Shown here: piece after piece, positions 47,635-56,820 of the stretch
How positions within the stretch are numbered: the first letter of the stretch is position 1
Layout: the number at the start of each line of letters is the position of its first letter
From: Janthinobacterium sp. UMAB-56
Lineage (GTDB): Bacteria > Pseudomonadota > Gammaproteobacteria > Burkholderiales > Burkholderiaceae_D
Direction: 5' to 3'
Length of the DNA: 64,000 nt
Assembly: GCF_900095265.1 (NCBI RefSeq)
Contig: NZ_LT607653.1
Span: forward strand, 308,696 to 372,695
The notes under the pieces: model-generated
The model's input: only the letters and a program-made list of their open reading frames with translations
Database searches by the model: none
Told to the model about the DNA's origin: nothing
Translations under genes and position numbers: made by a program

Positions 47635-47664
47635 TCATACGGCGGAAATATTCGCTTCGTATGA
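47635..47664 (+). promoter_or_regulatory. Dyad symmetry element upstream of the TonB receptor, likely operator
   Basis: TCATACG (47635-47641) and CGTATGA (47658-47664) are perfect arms, with a partly symmetric centre GGAAATATTC. It lies about 140 bases upstream of the receptor ATG, within the promoter region. No known regulator consensus is matched with certainty. Confidence 0.45.
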
Positions 47665-47801
47665 TGGCGCCATCTGACGTTATCTGCGTAATTGAGATGC
47701 TTTTAATGTAAGTAAGCCGAACTTCGTGATATTTCATGCAAGATGTGAGTCTTGCCGTGACGCGTAGTTGTTGATCCAACCTGCATAGTGACTCTCTCTC
47801 C

Positions 47802-50213
47802 ATGACCTACTCCCGTACCCGTATCGCCCGCGCGGTGGCCCTGTTGTGTGCCATGAACGCCGTGTTCGCCCACCAGGCGCACGCCCATGGCGATGCGACC
47901 GTTGCCCCAGCATCCGCCAGCGCATCCATGGGCGCCCCGCAAGCCGTGATCGTCACGGGCACGCGCGGCAGCAACCGCACCCAGTTCGACACCATGGCGC
48001 CCGTCGATGTGTTCAACCGCGAAGATATCGGTGCCGTGGAATCGTCGGACTTGAACGACGTTCTGGCGCAACTTGTGCCCTCGTATGTGGTGCAACGCTT
48101 GCCGATGGCCGATGGGCAAGTGTTCGTGCGTCCCGCCACCCTGCGCGGCCTGTCGCCAGACCAGACCCTGGTGCTGGTCAACGGCAAGCGCTTTCATCGC
48201 AGCGCCCTGCTGGGCGCGCGCGGCGCGCAGGCGCCCGACCTGGCACAGATTCCCGTGTCCGCCATCAAACGCATCGAAGTGCTGCGCGATGGCGCTTCGG
48301 CCCAGTACGGTTCCGATGCGATCGCGGGCGTGATCAACATCATTCTCGACGATACGCTGGGTACGGAACTGTCCGTGCAGCACTCGCAATACTCGGAAGG
48401 CGACGGCAAGGGCAATGAGCTCAATCTGAAGACGGGCTTTGCCTTTGGCGAGACGGGCAAGGTGACGATTTTCGGCGCGCTGGCCCAGTCCGACCCTACT
48501 TCGCGCACGCGCCAGCGGGCCGACGCCATCGCTTTCCAGAACGCCCATCCGGCATTGAAGGTGCGGAACCCCGTGCAGCGCTGGGGCCAGCCTGAACTCG
48601 ACAGCAAGCGCATCGGCTTCAATGCCAGCATGGCGCTGTCCGACGCGGCGGAACTCTACGGCTTCGGCCTGTTCAGCCGCAGCGACGGCACCTCGGACTT
48701 CAACTGGAGGAATCCCGACACGAGTACGGGTGCGTATAAAACCAGCAACCTGTTCCCCGGCTGGGATTTGCGCAGCCTGTATCCACTCGGCTTCAGCCCC
48801 AGCTATTCGAATGATCAGGATGATTTACAGTTGGTGGCCGGCGTGCGTGGTCACTTCAACGACAGCTTCGGCTGGGATGTGAGCGCTTCCTACGGTCGCA
48901 ACCGCATCGATTACAACTTGGCCAATTCCATCAATGCTTCGATGGGCCCGAGCAGCCCGACGGCGTTTTACCTGGGCCAGTTGTCGCAGGTCGAAAAGAT
49001 TCTCAACGCCAATTTTAATTATGAATTGCCCGTGGCATCCCTGCCGCAACCGGTCAATATCGCGTTTGGCGCGGAAGCGCGCAACGAAACGTATGGCGTG
49101 AAGGCGGGCGATACGGCGTCCTGGACGGTGGGGCCGGGCGCGGCCATCGGCCTTGATGCGAACGCGAATGGCGCCCCCGGTTTCAGCGACCGCCAGGCGG
49201 GCAGCTGGGGGCAGGACAGCTATGCTGCCTACCTCGACGTGGAAGTGCCCGTCACCAAGGCCCTGAGCCTGGGCGGCGCGGCCCGCTATGAGCATTTCTC
49301 GGAATTCGGCAGTACCGTCAATGGCAAGTTGTCAGCCCGTTACGCCTTGAGCGCGGACCTGGCCTTGCGCGGCTCTTACTCGACGGGTTTCCGCGCGCCA
49401 ACACCGGGCCAGTCGAACACCAACAGCACGAACCAAGGCCTCGACACTAAGACCTTGCTATTGTTTACCAGCGGCCGCCTGGCTAACAACGACCCGCTGG
49501 CCATCCTGCTGGGTGCGCAGGCGCTGAAGCCGGAAAAATCGAAAAACCTGTCGCTGGGTTTTACGTGGAAGACACCGGCCGGCTTTTCCGGTTCCGTCGA
49601 TGTGTATGATATCAAGGTCAGCGACCGCTTCAGCACCTCCGCCGCCTTTGCCGTGCCGGCTGGCGTGGCCAATCCGCTGCGCTACACCTCCGTCAGCTAT
49701 TTCACGAATGACTTCGACACCACCACGCGCGGCATCGATATCGTGGGCAGCCACCTGAGCCGTATCGGCGACGGCAAGCTGAACTTGACCCTTGCCTACA
49801 ACTACAACACGACCAAAGTCGATGGCGGCAAGTCCAGCCTGGTCACCAATCCGGCCCAGCGGCAAGTATTCGAAGAGCGCCTGCCGCGCCAGAAAGCCAC
49901 CGTCAGCGGCAACTACGACCTGGGCAGCTGGAATACCCTGGCCCGCGTGCGCTATTACGGCGCGTGGACGGACAATTCCGGCAACGCCACGGGCGATATC
50001 TTCCAGCGCTTCGGCGCCATGCAATTTCTTGATCTGGCGGCCAGCTACAAGATCAGCGACAAGCAGTCCGTACGCGTGGGTATCGACAACGTGCTGGACA
50101 AGTATCCTGATGAGGCAAGCTTCCAGGCCAGCCGCGGTCTGATCTATTCGCGCAATGCGCCTTACGACACGGACGGGCGCAATCTGTATGTCGAGTACAA
50201 AGTGAAATTTTAA
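47802..50213 (+). CDS. TonB-dependent outer membrane receptor
   Basis: An 803-residue outer-membrane transporter. A signal peptide (near 1-28, ending AHA) is followed by a TonB box-like QAVIVTGTRG (near 47-56), the plug domain (about 60-170, with DQTLVLVNGKRFHRSALLGA and YGSDAIAGVINIILDD) and a 22-strand barrel ending in the aromatic LYVEYKVKF. It has no N-terminal secretin/FecA-like signalling extension, so no ECF anti-sigma interaction is expected. It belongs to the iron-siderophore-like group, but substrate is unknown. The next gene starts 12 bases after its stop and is probably co-transcribed. Confidence 0.9.
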   Translation: MTYSRTRIARAVALLCAMNAVFAHQAHAHGDATVAPASASASMGAPQAVIVTGTRGSNRTQFDTMAPVDVFNREDIGAVESSDLNDVLAQLVPSYVVQRLPMADGQVFVRPATLRGLSPDQTLVLVNGKRFHRSALLGARGAQAPDLAQIPVSAIKRIEVLRDGASAQYGSDAIAGVINIILDDTLGTELSVQHSQYSEGDGKGNELNLKTGFAFGETGKVTIFGALAQSDPTSRTRQRADAIAFQNAHPALKVRNPVQRWGQPELDSKRIGFNASMALSDAAELYGFGLFSRSDGTSDFNWRNPDTSTGAYKTSNLFPGWDLRSLYPLGFSPSYSNDQDDLQLVAGVRGHFNDSFGWDVSASYGRNRIDYNLANSINASMGPSSPTAFYLGQLSQVEKILNANFNYELPVASLPQPVNIAFGAEARNETYGVKAGDTASWTVGPGAAIGLDANANGAPGFSDRQAGSWGQDSYAAYLDVEVPVTKALSLGGAARYEHFSEFGSTVNGKLSARYALSADLALRGSYSTGFRAPTPGQSNTNSTNQGLDTKTLLLFTSGRLANNDPLAILLGAQALKPEKSKNLSLGFTWKTPAGFSGSVDVYDIKVSDRFSTSAAFAVPAGVANPLRYTSVSYFTNDFDTTTRGIDIVGSHLSRIGDGKLNLTLAYNYNTTKVDGGKSSLVTNPAQRQVFEERLPRQKATVSGNYDLGSWNTLARVRYYGAWTDNSGNATGDIFQRFGAMQFLDLAASYKISDKQSVRVGIDNVLDKYPDEASFQASRGLIYSRNAPYDTDGRNLYVEYKVKF

Positions 50214-50225
50214 GGGGAGATGACG

Positions 50226-51548
50226 ATGAATCCACAACGCCGCGCCTTGTTGCGCGCGGGTTCGCTGGCGGCGGCGCTGCCCTTGGCGGCAGGCGCAGGA
50301 TCGGCTGCGGCAGCGTCCGCCGCCCTGGCGCCACCGTTGCCGCCTTTGCCAGCAGTGCCGGCCGGCACCACGCCGGAGGTGCTGGCCAGCAACCAGGCTT
50401 ACTGGCAGGCCGTGGCCGCGCAATACGACACCACAGATGCCATCGTGCAACTGGATAATGCCTACTGGGGGGCGATGGCCAGGCCCGTGCTGCGTCATTA
50501 TGAGCAGCAACTGGCCATGGTCAACCGCGACAACGCCTGGTATGCACGCATGCGTTTCCCGGCCGATTTCGAGGCGGCCCGCGCGGCGGCAGCCAGGGCG
50601 CTGGGCGTGGCGAGCGATGAAATCGTGCTGACGCGGGGTGCCACGGAAGCGCTGCAAGTCTTGATCGCCGGCTACAACCGCCTGCGGCCCGGCGATACGG
50701 TGCTATACGCGGATATCGATTACGACAATATGATCACGGTCACGCGCTGGCTGCAGCAGCGGCGCGGCGTCCAGGTGGTGTCGATTGCCATGCCGGAACC
50801 GTTTGCGCATGACAATGTCGTCGCCGCCTATGTTGCCGCCATGGAAAGCCAGCCCACCTTGAAATTGATGCTGCTCACGCACGTCAATCACCGCAATGGC
50901 ATGGTCTTGCCCGTGGCCGAGATCAGCCGCCTGGCACGCGCACGGGGCATCGATGTCATCGTCGATACGGCGCACGGTTTTGGCCAGCTCGACATGACGA
51001 TACCCGATTTGCAGGCAGACTTTGCCGGCATCAATCTGCACAAATGGATAGGTGCGCCCGTCGGCGTGGGCGCCGCCTATGTCAAGCGGGGCAGGCTGGC
51101 CGATATCGACCCCTACCTCGGAGAAAAAGCGGGCGACGATATCCGCACCCGCGTGCACACGGGCACGGTCAATTTCGCCGCCTATCTGAGCTTGCCGACG
51201 GCGCTGGACTTGCATGCGCAAATCGGCGTGGCCAACAAGCAGGCGCGGCTGAGGCTGCTGCGCAACCGCTGGGTGGAAGCGGCACGCGGCATCGATGGCA
51301 TCGAAGTGCTGGCGTCCGGCGACCCGCGCCTGACGAGCGCCATCGCCTCGTTCCGGTTAAGGGGCAAGACGAGCGTAGCCGACAGTTATGCCTTGTCGAA
51401 AAAGCTGGTGCAGCAACACGGCATCTTTGCCGTACCCCGCGACGGGCTGGCATCCGGCGCGTGCGTGCGCGTGACGCCAGGCATCTTTACGCCCGAGTCG
51501 CATATGGACCGGCTGGTCGATGCCTTGCGCAAGGTGGCGCGCGGCTAG
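50226..51548 (+). CDS. Tat-exported aminotransferase class V-fold PLP enzyme
   Basis: A 440-residue PLP enzyme of the class V/isopenicillin N epimerase-like fold. The start has a twin-arginine type signal (NPQRRALLRAGSLAAALPLA, then an Ala-rich stretch) that should export the folded, cofactor-loaded protein. The fold shows TRGATEALQVLIAGYN (near 138), DVIVDTAHGFGQLD (near 243) and INLHKWIGAPVGVGAAY with the PLP lysine near 268. GGGGAG six bases upstream selects the ATG at 50226 over that at 50220. It may be a periplasmic desulfurase, lyase or epimerase; which is unknown. It follows the TonB receptor in the same operon. Confidence 0.85.
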   Translation: MNPQRRALLRAGSLAAALPLAAGAGSAAAASAALAPPLPPLPAVPAGTTPEVLASNQAYWQAVAAQYDTTDAIVQLDNAYWGAMARPVLRHYEQQLAMVNRDNAWYARMRFPADFEAARAAAARALGVASDEIVLTRGATEALQVLIAGYNRLRPGDTVLYADIDYDNMITVTRWLQQRRGVQVVSIAMPEPFAHDNVVAAYVAAMESQPTLKLMLLTHVNHRNGMVLPVAEISRLARARGIDVIVDTAHGFGQLDMTIPDLQADFAGINLHKWIGAPVGVGAAYVKRGRLADIDPYLGEKAGDDIRTRVHTGTVNFAAYLSLPTALDLHAQIGVANKQARLRLLRNRWVEAARGIDGIEVLASGDPRLTSAIASFRLRGKTSVADSYALSKKLVQQHGIFAVPRDGLASGACVRVTPGIFTPESHMDRLVDALRKVARG

Positions 51549-51560
51549 TTGCCAGGGTTG

Positions 51561-51586
51561 GGGGCACTCCAGCACTGGAGTGCCCC
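51561..51586. terminator. Long perfect hairpin between convergent genes
   Basis: GGGGCACTCCAG and CTGGAGTGCCCC are perfect 12-base arms around CA, located between the two stop codons. There is no T run, so it could be a shared 3' stabiliser or a Rho-associated end rather than a full intrinsic terminator. Confidence 0.5.
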
Positions 51587-51592
51587 ATGCTT

Positions 51593-52795
51593 TCATTGCT
51601 GTACTTGATAGCCATCCGTCAGGGTGGCCAAAAACTTGACTATATCCTCGATCTCGCCCGCCGTCAGCGCCGGCGCCATGCCGCGCTTGCGGTCGAACGG
51701 TGCTTCGCTGACGTTCACGTTGCTGCGGTAGTTGCTCGGCACGTCGTTGAATTTCTGCACTTTTCCCCGTTTGTCGCGCGGATACCATTCTTGCGGATGG
51801 GTATCGCGCCGCACATAGAAACGCAGGGCATCCGTCAGCTTGTCGAACACGCCGTTGTGAAAAAATACCTGGCGCGTGGCTACATTGCGCAGGCTGGGAA
51901 CCTTGAAGGCGCCGCATAACTCTCCTTTCAGCGTCAGATCCGTGCGGTCGGGGCCGCACAAACCCAGGTCGAAATAGGCCGGGTCGGCGGTGGCGGGAAT
52001 GCGCGTATTGCGCGGCACGCCCAGATTGTCGAAACTGAAGTCCGTAAACAACGGTGGCGCGCCATGTTCGCCCCGCACGCTGGGGTGACAAGCGGCGCAA
52101 TTGCCCTTGCGTTCATCGTTGAACAGGGCCAGGCCGCGCAATTCGGCCAGCTCCAGCGGAACCTTGTTGGCCAGGTAAAGGTCATATTTGGAATCGTAGC
52201 GGTGGAAATCCGGCTCTTCCTGTTGGAATTGCTGCAAGGCATAGGTGATGCGGCTGAATGCCTGTTGCGGTTGCGCAAAGATGGCGTCGCCAAAGACGCG
52301 CCGGAACGCTTCCGCGTAACTGCCCTTGCGCAGCCTTTCCACTACCTCGTCCGTGCTGGCATTGGCCATTTCGTGCGCTGCCAGGAACGGTCGCTCCGCC
52401 TGTTCTGCCAGGCTGGCGGCGCGGCCGTCGCGGTTGATGCCGCCGTTGGGCGCGCCTTCTGCATCAAAGCGGAAGGGCGGATTGTGTTCCAGATAGCGCA
52501 GCGATGGCGTGGCGCGGTAGCCGTGCGCCTGGCCATCGGCGCCTCCCAGTTGCACGGCCAGCTTGTTGCCGGGCGCGTAGGCGTGGGCCGGATCATGGCA
52601 ACTGGCGCACGATTGCTTGCCCGAAGCGGACAGGCTGGCATCGTGGAAGATGTGCCGCCCCAGCTGTGCGGCCGGACTGAGTTCGGCCGCCAGGCAGAAT
52701 GTTCCTGTCAGGCTGGCCATTGCAGAAATGCACACGTGTGCAAGTTGTGTCCTGAAAAAGCGCCTCAAGGCGCGTGGCGGGTCGGTATTTTTCAT
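51593..52795 (-). CDS. Di-haem cytochrome c peroxidase family protein
   Basis: An exported protein of about 400 residues. A basic N-terminus and hydrophobic segment (AHVCISAMASLTGTFCLAAE) act as signal peptide. Two haem c motifs are CASCH (near 65) and CAACH (near 231), with the domain order of bacterial cytochrome c peroxidases and MauG relatives. It probably reduces peroxide or oxidises a protein partner in the periplasm. The ATG at 52795 is chosen since the longer frame starts only at a TTG at 52873. It converges on the exported PLP enzyme gene; a functional link is unproven. Confidence 0.85.
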   Translation of the reverse strand: MKNTDPPRALRRFFRTQLAHVCISAMASLTGTFCLAAELSPAAQLGRHIFHDASLSASGKQSCASCHDPAHAYAPGNKLAVQLGGADGQAHGYRATPSLRYLEHNPPFRFDAEGAPNGGINRDGRAASLAEQAERPFLAAHEMANASTDEVVERLRKGSYAEAFRRVFGDAIFAQPQQAFSRITYALQQFQQEEPDFHRYDSKYDLYLANKVPLELAELRGLALFNDERKGNCAACHPSVRGEHGAPPLFTDFSFDNLGVPRNTRIPATADPAYFDLGLCGPDRTDLTLKGELCGAFKVPSLRNVATRQVFFHNGVFDKLTDALRFYVRRDTHPQEWYPRDKRGKVQKFNDVPSNYRSNVNVSEAPFDRKRGMAPALTAGEIEDIVKFLATLTDGYQVQQ

Positions 52796-52978
52796 ATGCA
52801 AGATGGGTTGACGGCAAGAAGGAAGACACGAGCATGCTGCGACCAGTATAGGCAGCAATGGCTGGCGTGGCAACGATTAGCGATGCTGCGCTGCGCAAGA
52901 AGAGGCAAGGGAAGCGCCGGCGGCAGAGAGGCCGCCGGCCTGGCCCGTCATGCTCGACGGGCTGGTGTCATGCGGCCA

Positions 52979-54103
52979 TCAGGCGCGCAAGGTGGACAGG
53001 ATGGCTTGCAGCACGGCAGCGCCCAGGGCGGCGCTGCGGGCACCGCTCCAGCCCGTTTGCGGGTCGGGATCGTTGGCGTTGTCCTTGAACGGCAGTTCCA
53101 GGGTCAGCGACAGACAGCCGAAGGCGTGGGTGATGTGGGGCGACCCCATGGTCAGCACTTCCGGCGTGAACGGGCCGTCTTCATAGCCGTGCTCATCCTG
53201 GAAGTCGGGGCTGGCCACCTTGAAGTCGGCGATGAAGCGGTCTTGCTCGGCCTTTTGTGCCGGCGTGAAATTTTCCAGCGCGTCGCTGCCGGCCACGAAC
53301 ACGTAAGGCAAGCCTTCGTCGCCATGCACGTCGAGGAACAGGTCGCAGCCGATTTCATGCATTTTCTGTTTCACCAGGAACACTTCCGGGCTGCGCTCCA
53401 TGGTGGGCGTCATCCATTCGCGGTTCAGGTTGGCACCGGCCGCGTTGGTACGCAGATTGCCATGCACGGAACCGTCCGGGTTCATGTTCGGCACCACGTA
53501 GAAGACGGCGTCCTGCAGGCACTGGCGGGCAAACGGATTGGCCTGGTCCAGCAAGGCTTCGAGCATGCCTTCGACAAACCATTCGGCCATCGTTTCGCCG
53601 GGATGCTGGCGCGCGATGACCCAGACTTTCTTCTCGGCATCGGCATCGCCGACCACCAGCAGATTCATGTCGCGGCCTTCCACGGTGCTGCCCAGGTCGA
53701 TCAAGCGCACCAGCGGCGAGGCTTGCGCGCTGTCGATCAGGGCCAGGTGGCGGTCCCATGGATACGGTTCGAAGTAGGCGTAGTACACGCTTTCTTCTTC
53801 CGGCGTATGGCTAATGGTCATCACCGTGCCGTCAAAGCTGGTGGGTACGCGGAACCAGGTTTCGCGGTCGTAGCTGGCCACGGCCTGGTAATCTTTCCAG
53901 CCGTCCGGGTAGGCCGACTTGCCTGCGTTCATGAAGCGGATCGTGCACGCCTCGCCTTGCGCGCCTTGCAGGCGGAAGTAAAACCACTGCGTGATGTCGG
54001 CGTGGGAATCCTTGCGGATATTGAGCTCGATGGAGTGGGCATCGTCGGCGCGCAGCACCTCGATCGCGCCGGCGTCGAATTGCTGGCTGATTTTAATGGT
54101 CAT
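52979..54103 (-). CDS. M14 family carboxypeptidase, cytosolic (CCP/AGBL-like)
   Basis: A 374-residue zinc carboxypeptidase without signal peptide. An N-terminal beta-sandwich domain (near 1-120) precedes the catalytic domain. Zinc ligands are H and E in ARQHPGETMAEWFVEG (near 168) and H in LFLDVHGDEGLP (near 262); SLTLELPFKD carries the catalytic glutamate near 340. This is the bacterial version of cytosolic carboxypeptidases, whose eukaryotic members remove glutamate from tubulin; the bacterial substrate is not known. AGGA precedes the ATG. Confidence 0.9.
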   Translation of the reverse strand: MTIKISQQFDAGAIEVLRADDAHSIELNIRKDSHADITQWFYFRLQGAQGEACTIRFMNAGKSAYPDGWKDYQAVASYDRETWFRVPTSFDGTVMTISHTPEEESVYYAYFEPYPWDRHLALIDSAQASPLVRLIDLGSTVEGRDMNLLVVGDADAEKKVWVIARQHPGETMAEWFVEGMLEALLDQANPFARQCLQDAVFYVVPNMNPDGSVHGNLRTNAAGANLNREWMTPTMERSPEVFLVKQKMHEIGCDLFLDVHGDEGLPYVFVAGSDALENFTPAQKAEQDRFIADFKVASPDFQDEHGYEDGPFTPEVLTMGSPHITHAFGCLSLTLELPFKDNANDPDPQTGWSGARSAALGAAVLQAILSTLRA

Positions 54104-54244
54104 GTGTGTTCCTGATAAAAACGTATGGGTTTTGCATCGTGTGCAATGGCGCGATGATACCTGTTTTGCGCTGGCCTTTGTGCTGGCGCAAACGATAACG
54201 GACGTGCTTTGCTAACGTGGAAGCTCCAACACGGGGAGATCATC

Positions 54245-54499
54245 ATGGACGACAACGGCAACCATATACGCGAACTGGAAAAGAAAATCAGCGCCCTCAG
54301 CGACGCTCTGGCGCACCTGGGCAAGGGCACCACCTTGCAGGAATTGCTGCGCATCCTGCGTTTTCCCGGCTATACGACGCCGGCCGAATTCACCTTCAAT
54401 GCCGCCATCCTCGACACCATGTTGTTGCAGGCCAATGCGCTGGAAAAGCTGGGGCAGGATTTATTGGCTGGCGCGAAACAGGTAGTCGTCAAATCATGA
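54245..54499 (+). CDS. Hypothetical protein with N-terminal coiled coil, 84 residues
   Basis: The ATG at 54245 has GGGGAG six bases upstream. NHIRELEKKISALSDALAHL forms a short coiled coil, then KGTTLQELLRILRFPGYTTP and a second helical half with NAAILDTMLLQANALEKLGQ. The composition is soluble and helical. No family is recognised. It sits between the M14 carboxypeptidase (divergent) and paaX (convergent). Confidence 0.75.
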   Translation: MDDNGNHIRELEKKISALSDALAHLGKGTTLQELLRILRFPGYTTPAEFTFNAAILDTMLLQANALEKLGQDLLAGAKQVVVKS

Positions 54500-54606
54500 A
54501 CGTTGCGTAAGGGGCGCTTGCTGAACGTCTGAAAATAGTTCAGGCGCAGGGCCGCAGGCAGTAGGAACGCAGGCCCAGGTCCTGCACCGCCGCCATGGCC
54601 ATTCTG

Positions 54607-55536
54607 TCAGGCATTCAGGCCGCCGAAGCGTTCGTAGAACCACGGTGCTACCTCGGGCGCTTGCGCATCCTCGCGCCGCAAGGTGGCAAGGATATGTTCC
54701 TCGGCGGCCGCATACGTGAGGCGGTACAGGTCGCGGGCCAGCGCATAGGCTTGCGTGCCGGGCCACGGTACTGGCAGCAGTTCGACGGGTAGTTGCGGGT
54801 CGTGCAATTGCACGCGGCGGTAGGCATGCGTCAGCAGCGAGCGGATGACGAAGGCTTGCTCCGCATCGAACACGGGCGCTTCTTCAAGCAGGCTCAGCAG
54901 GGGCTGGAAGCTGGCGATGAATTTTTCGTAGCCGGCCATCACTTCCGACAAGTCCCAGCAGTCGCCCACCATGTCGCGCAGGGGACGCGTGCTCACGCCC
55001 GGCAATTCCGTGGTGTGGCAGACATACAGCTTGCCCTGCACCTCATTGCGCACGAGGATATCTTCCAGCGCCTCCGTATTGCTGGCCGGGTGGCCAAAGA
55101 TGCCGGGAGAGATCAAGCCATAGCCAGCCCACAATAATTCCTTGCGCAGTGCCCCCCGTTCGGCCGCGCCGATGCTGCCGGCCGGCCCGATTACCAGGGT
55201 CCAGCTGCCATCCCAGTGCACAACCAGTGGCGCATAGATGCGGCGATAGGCGCGTTCGAAGCGGGCCAGCGCCTCAGGCCGTATCGTATAGGCGCTGCGG
55301 CGGCCGTCGCGCTGCGAGCTGAGCCAGCCTTCCTGCGCCAGGCGGAACACGCTGGTGCGCAATAAACGGTCATTCACGCCAAATGGCGCCAGCAGGTCGA
55401 TCAGGCTACCCAGCCAGATGGCACCGCCGCGCGGCACGATGGCGTCGCCAAAGATGGTCATCACCAGGGACTTCGAGCGCGGTGGGTCGCTTTCCAGGAA
55501 ATCGGCTATCCATGCCGTGCAGCGGGTGTTCTTCAT
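54607..55536 (-). CDS. paaX: Phenylacetate degradation repressor PaaX
   Basis: A 309-residue repressor of paa genes, released by phenylacetyl-CoA. The N-terminal winged-helix domain starts SKSLVMTIFGDAIVPRGGAI (near 22-41) and includes VNDRLLRTSVFRLAQEGWLS (near 54-73). The C-terminal PaaX domain follows with LRDMVGDCWDLSEVMAGYEK. Length matches E. coli PaaX (316). It is divergent from paaA, with about 270 bases of AT-rich intergenic DNA holding several repeats. Confidence 0.95.
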   Translation of the reverse strand: MKNTRCTAWIADFLESDPPRSKSLVMTIFGDAIVPRGGAIWLGSLIDLLAPFGVNDRLLRTSVFRLAQEGWLSSQRDGRRSAYTIRPEALARFERAYRRIYAPLVVHWDGSWTLVIGPAGSIGAAERGALRKELLWAGYGLISPGIFGHPASNTEALEDILVRNEVQGKLYVCHTTELPGVSTRPLRDMVGDCWDLSEVMAGYEKFIASFQPLLSLLEEAPVFDAEQAFVIRSLLTHAYRRVQLHDPQLPVELLPVPWPGTQAYALARDLYRLTYAAAEEHILATLRREDAQAPEVAPWFYERFGGLNA

Positions 55537-55653
55537 GTGGTTCCGGTCTGGCCGTGTTGCGGTCGGTTCAATAAAAAGCAGCAGTTTACTTGGCTGCGCG
55601 GGTAGCGCGTCAATAATTTACCGGAAGCGCTGGTGGCACTCCGCAATGTTTTC

Positions 55654-55752
55654 TCATACGCAATATCATACGCACAAAAAATCCGCACAAGATACGATTT
55701 TTTAAAATGATTCATATCAAGTGTATGCAAATCGTTTTTTGTATCGTATCAT
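55654..55752. promoter_or_regulatory. paaX-paaA regulatory region with PaaX-like sites
   Basis: TCATACGC occurs twice as a direct repeat (55654-55661, 55666-55673). GATACGAT (55691-55698) and ATCGTATC (55743-55750) form a perfect inverted repeat flanking TGATTCATATCA (55708-55719), which shares the TGATTC core of the E. coli PaaX operator. The AT-rich centre probably holds the overlapping divergent promoters; I could not fix the -35/-10 elements. Confidence 0.55.
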
Positions 55753-55804
55753 CTGTTTATCGCACCGCGTTGCTGCGCAAAATCAAAGACATGGGAGACA
55801 GATC

Positions 55805-56794
55805 ATGTACGCACAAATGGTTGAAACCGGCCTCAAGAACGTCCGCTCCATCGACGACATGGGCCAGGAAGAGCGCGCTTTCCAGGCGCGCATCGACGAA
55901 GGCATCAAGATCGAGGCCAAGGACTGGATGCCAGACGCCTACCGCAAGACCCTGATCCGCCAGATTTCGCAGCACGCGCATTCGGAAATCGTCGGTCAGT
56001 TACCCGAAGGAAATTGGGTCACACGTGCACCGACCCTGAAACGCAAGTCCATCTTGCTGGCGAAGATACAGGATGAGGCGGGCCATGGCCTGTACCTGTA
56101 TAGCGCCGCAGAAACCCTGGGCGTGTCGCGCGACGACTTGCTGGCCGCCTTGCACTCGGGCAAGGCCAAATATTCCAGCATCTTTAACTATCCCACCTTG
56201 TCGTGGGCCGACATGGGCGCCATCGGCTGGCTGGTCGACGGTTCCGCCATCATCAACCAGATTCCCCTGTGCCGTTGCTCGTATGGCCCGTATGCGCGCG
56301 CCATGATCCGCGTCTGCAAGGAAGAATCATTCCATGCGCGCCAGGGCTACGACATCATGATGTCGCTGTGCAAGGGCACACCCGAGCAGAAAGCCATGGC
56401 GCAGGATGCGCTGAACCGCTGGTGGTGGCCATCGTTGATGATGTTCGGTCCGTCCGACGCCGCTTCCGTCAACAGCGCCCAATCGGCGCAATGGCGTATC
56501 AAGCTGTTCTCGAACGACGAATTGCGCCAGCGCATGGTCGACCAGACCGTGCCGCAAATCGAATACCTGGGGTTGACCGTGCCTGATCCCGACCTGAAGT
56601 TCAATGCGGAAACGGGCCATTATGAATTCGGCGAGATCGACTGGTCCGAGTTCAACAATGTCTTGAAGGGCAATGGCCCGTGCAACCGCGAACGCTTGCA
56701 AACGCGCGTGAAAGCGTATGAAGACGGCGCATGGTTCCGCGATGCCTTGCTCGCCTACGCAGACAAGCAAGCCGCTAGCAAAGCGGCAGCCTGA
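55805..56794 (+). CDS. paaA: 1,2-phenylacetyl-CoA epoxidase subunit PaaA (catalytic)
   Basis: A 329-residue di-iron monooxygenase subunit that epoxidises the ring of phenylacetyl-CoA. Ferritin-like iron ligands are seen in [20 protein letters not shown] (near 92-111, E and H) and [16 protein letters not shown] (near 175-190, E and H). GGGAG before the ATG at 55805 sets the start; the upstream extension to 55721 is promoter DNA. It forms the catalytic PaaAC pair and takes electrons from PaaE. First gene of the operon. Confidence 0.98.
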   Translation: MYAQMVETGLKNVRSIDDMGQEERAFQARIDEGIKIEAKDWMPDAYRKTLIRQISQHAHSEIVGQLPEGNWVTRAPTLKRKSILLAKIQDEAGHGLYLYSAAETLGVSRDDLLAALHSGKAKYSSIFNYPTLSWADMGAIGWLVDGSAIINQIPLCRCSYGPYARAMIRVCKEESFHARQGYDIMMSLCKGTPEQKAMAQDALNRWWWPSLMMFGPSDAASVNSAQSAQWRIKLFSNDELRQRMVDQTVPQIEYLGLTVPDPDLKFNAETGHYEFGEIDWSEFNNVLKGNGPCNRERLQTRVKAYEDGAWFRDALLAYADKQAASKAAA

Positions 56795-56820
56795 AAATAT
56801 CGATAAAAGGGGATAGCAAC

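Noticed and set aside
52064..54115. 683-residue plus-strand open frame opposite the peroxidase and carboxypeptidase genes
   Set aside because: It spans two clearly real minus-strand genes and their gap and has no recognisable domain.
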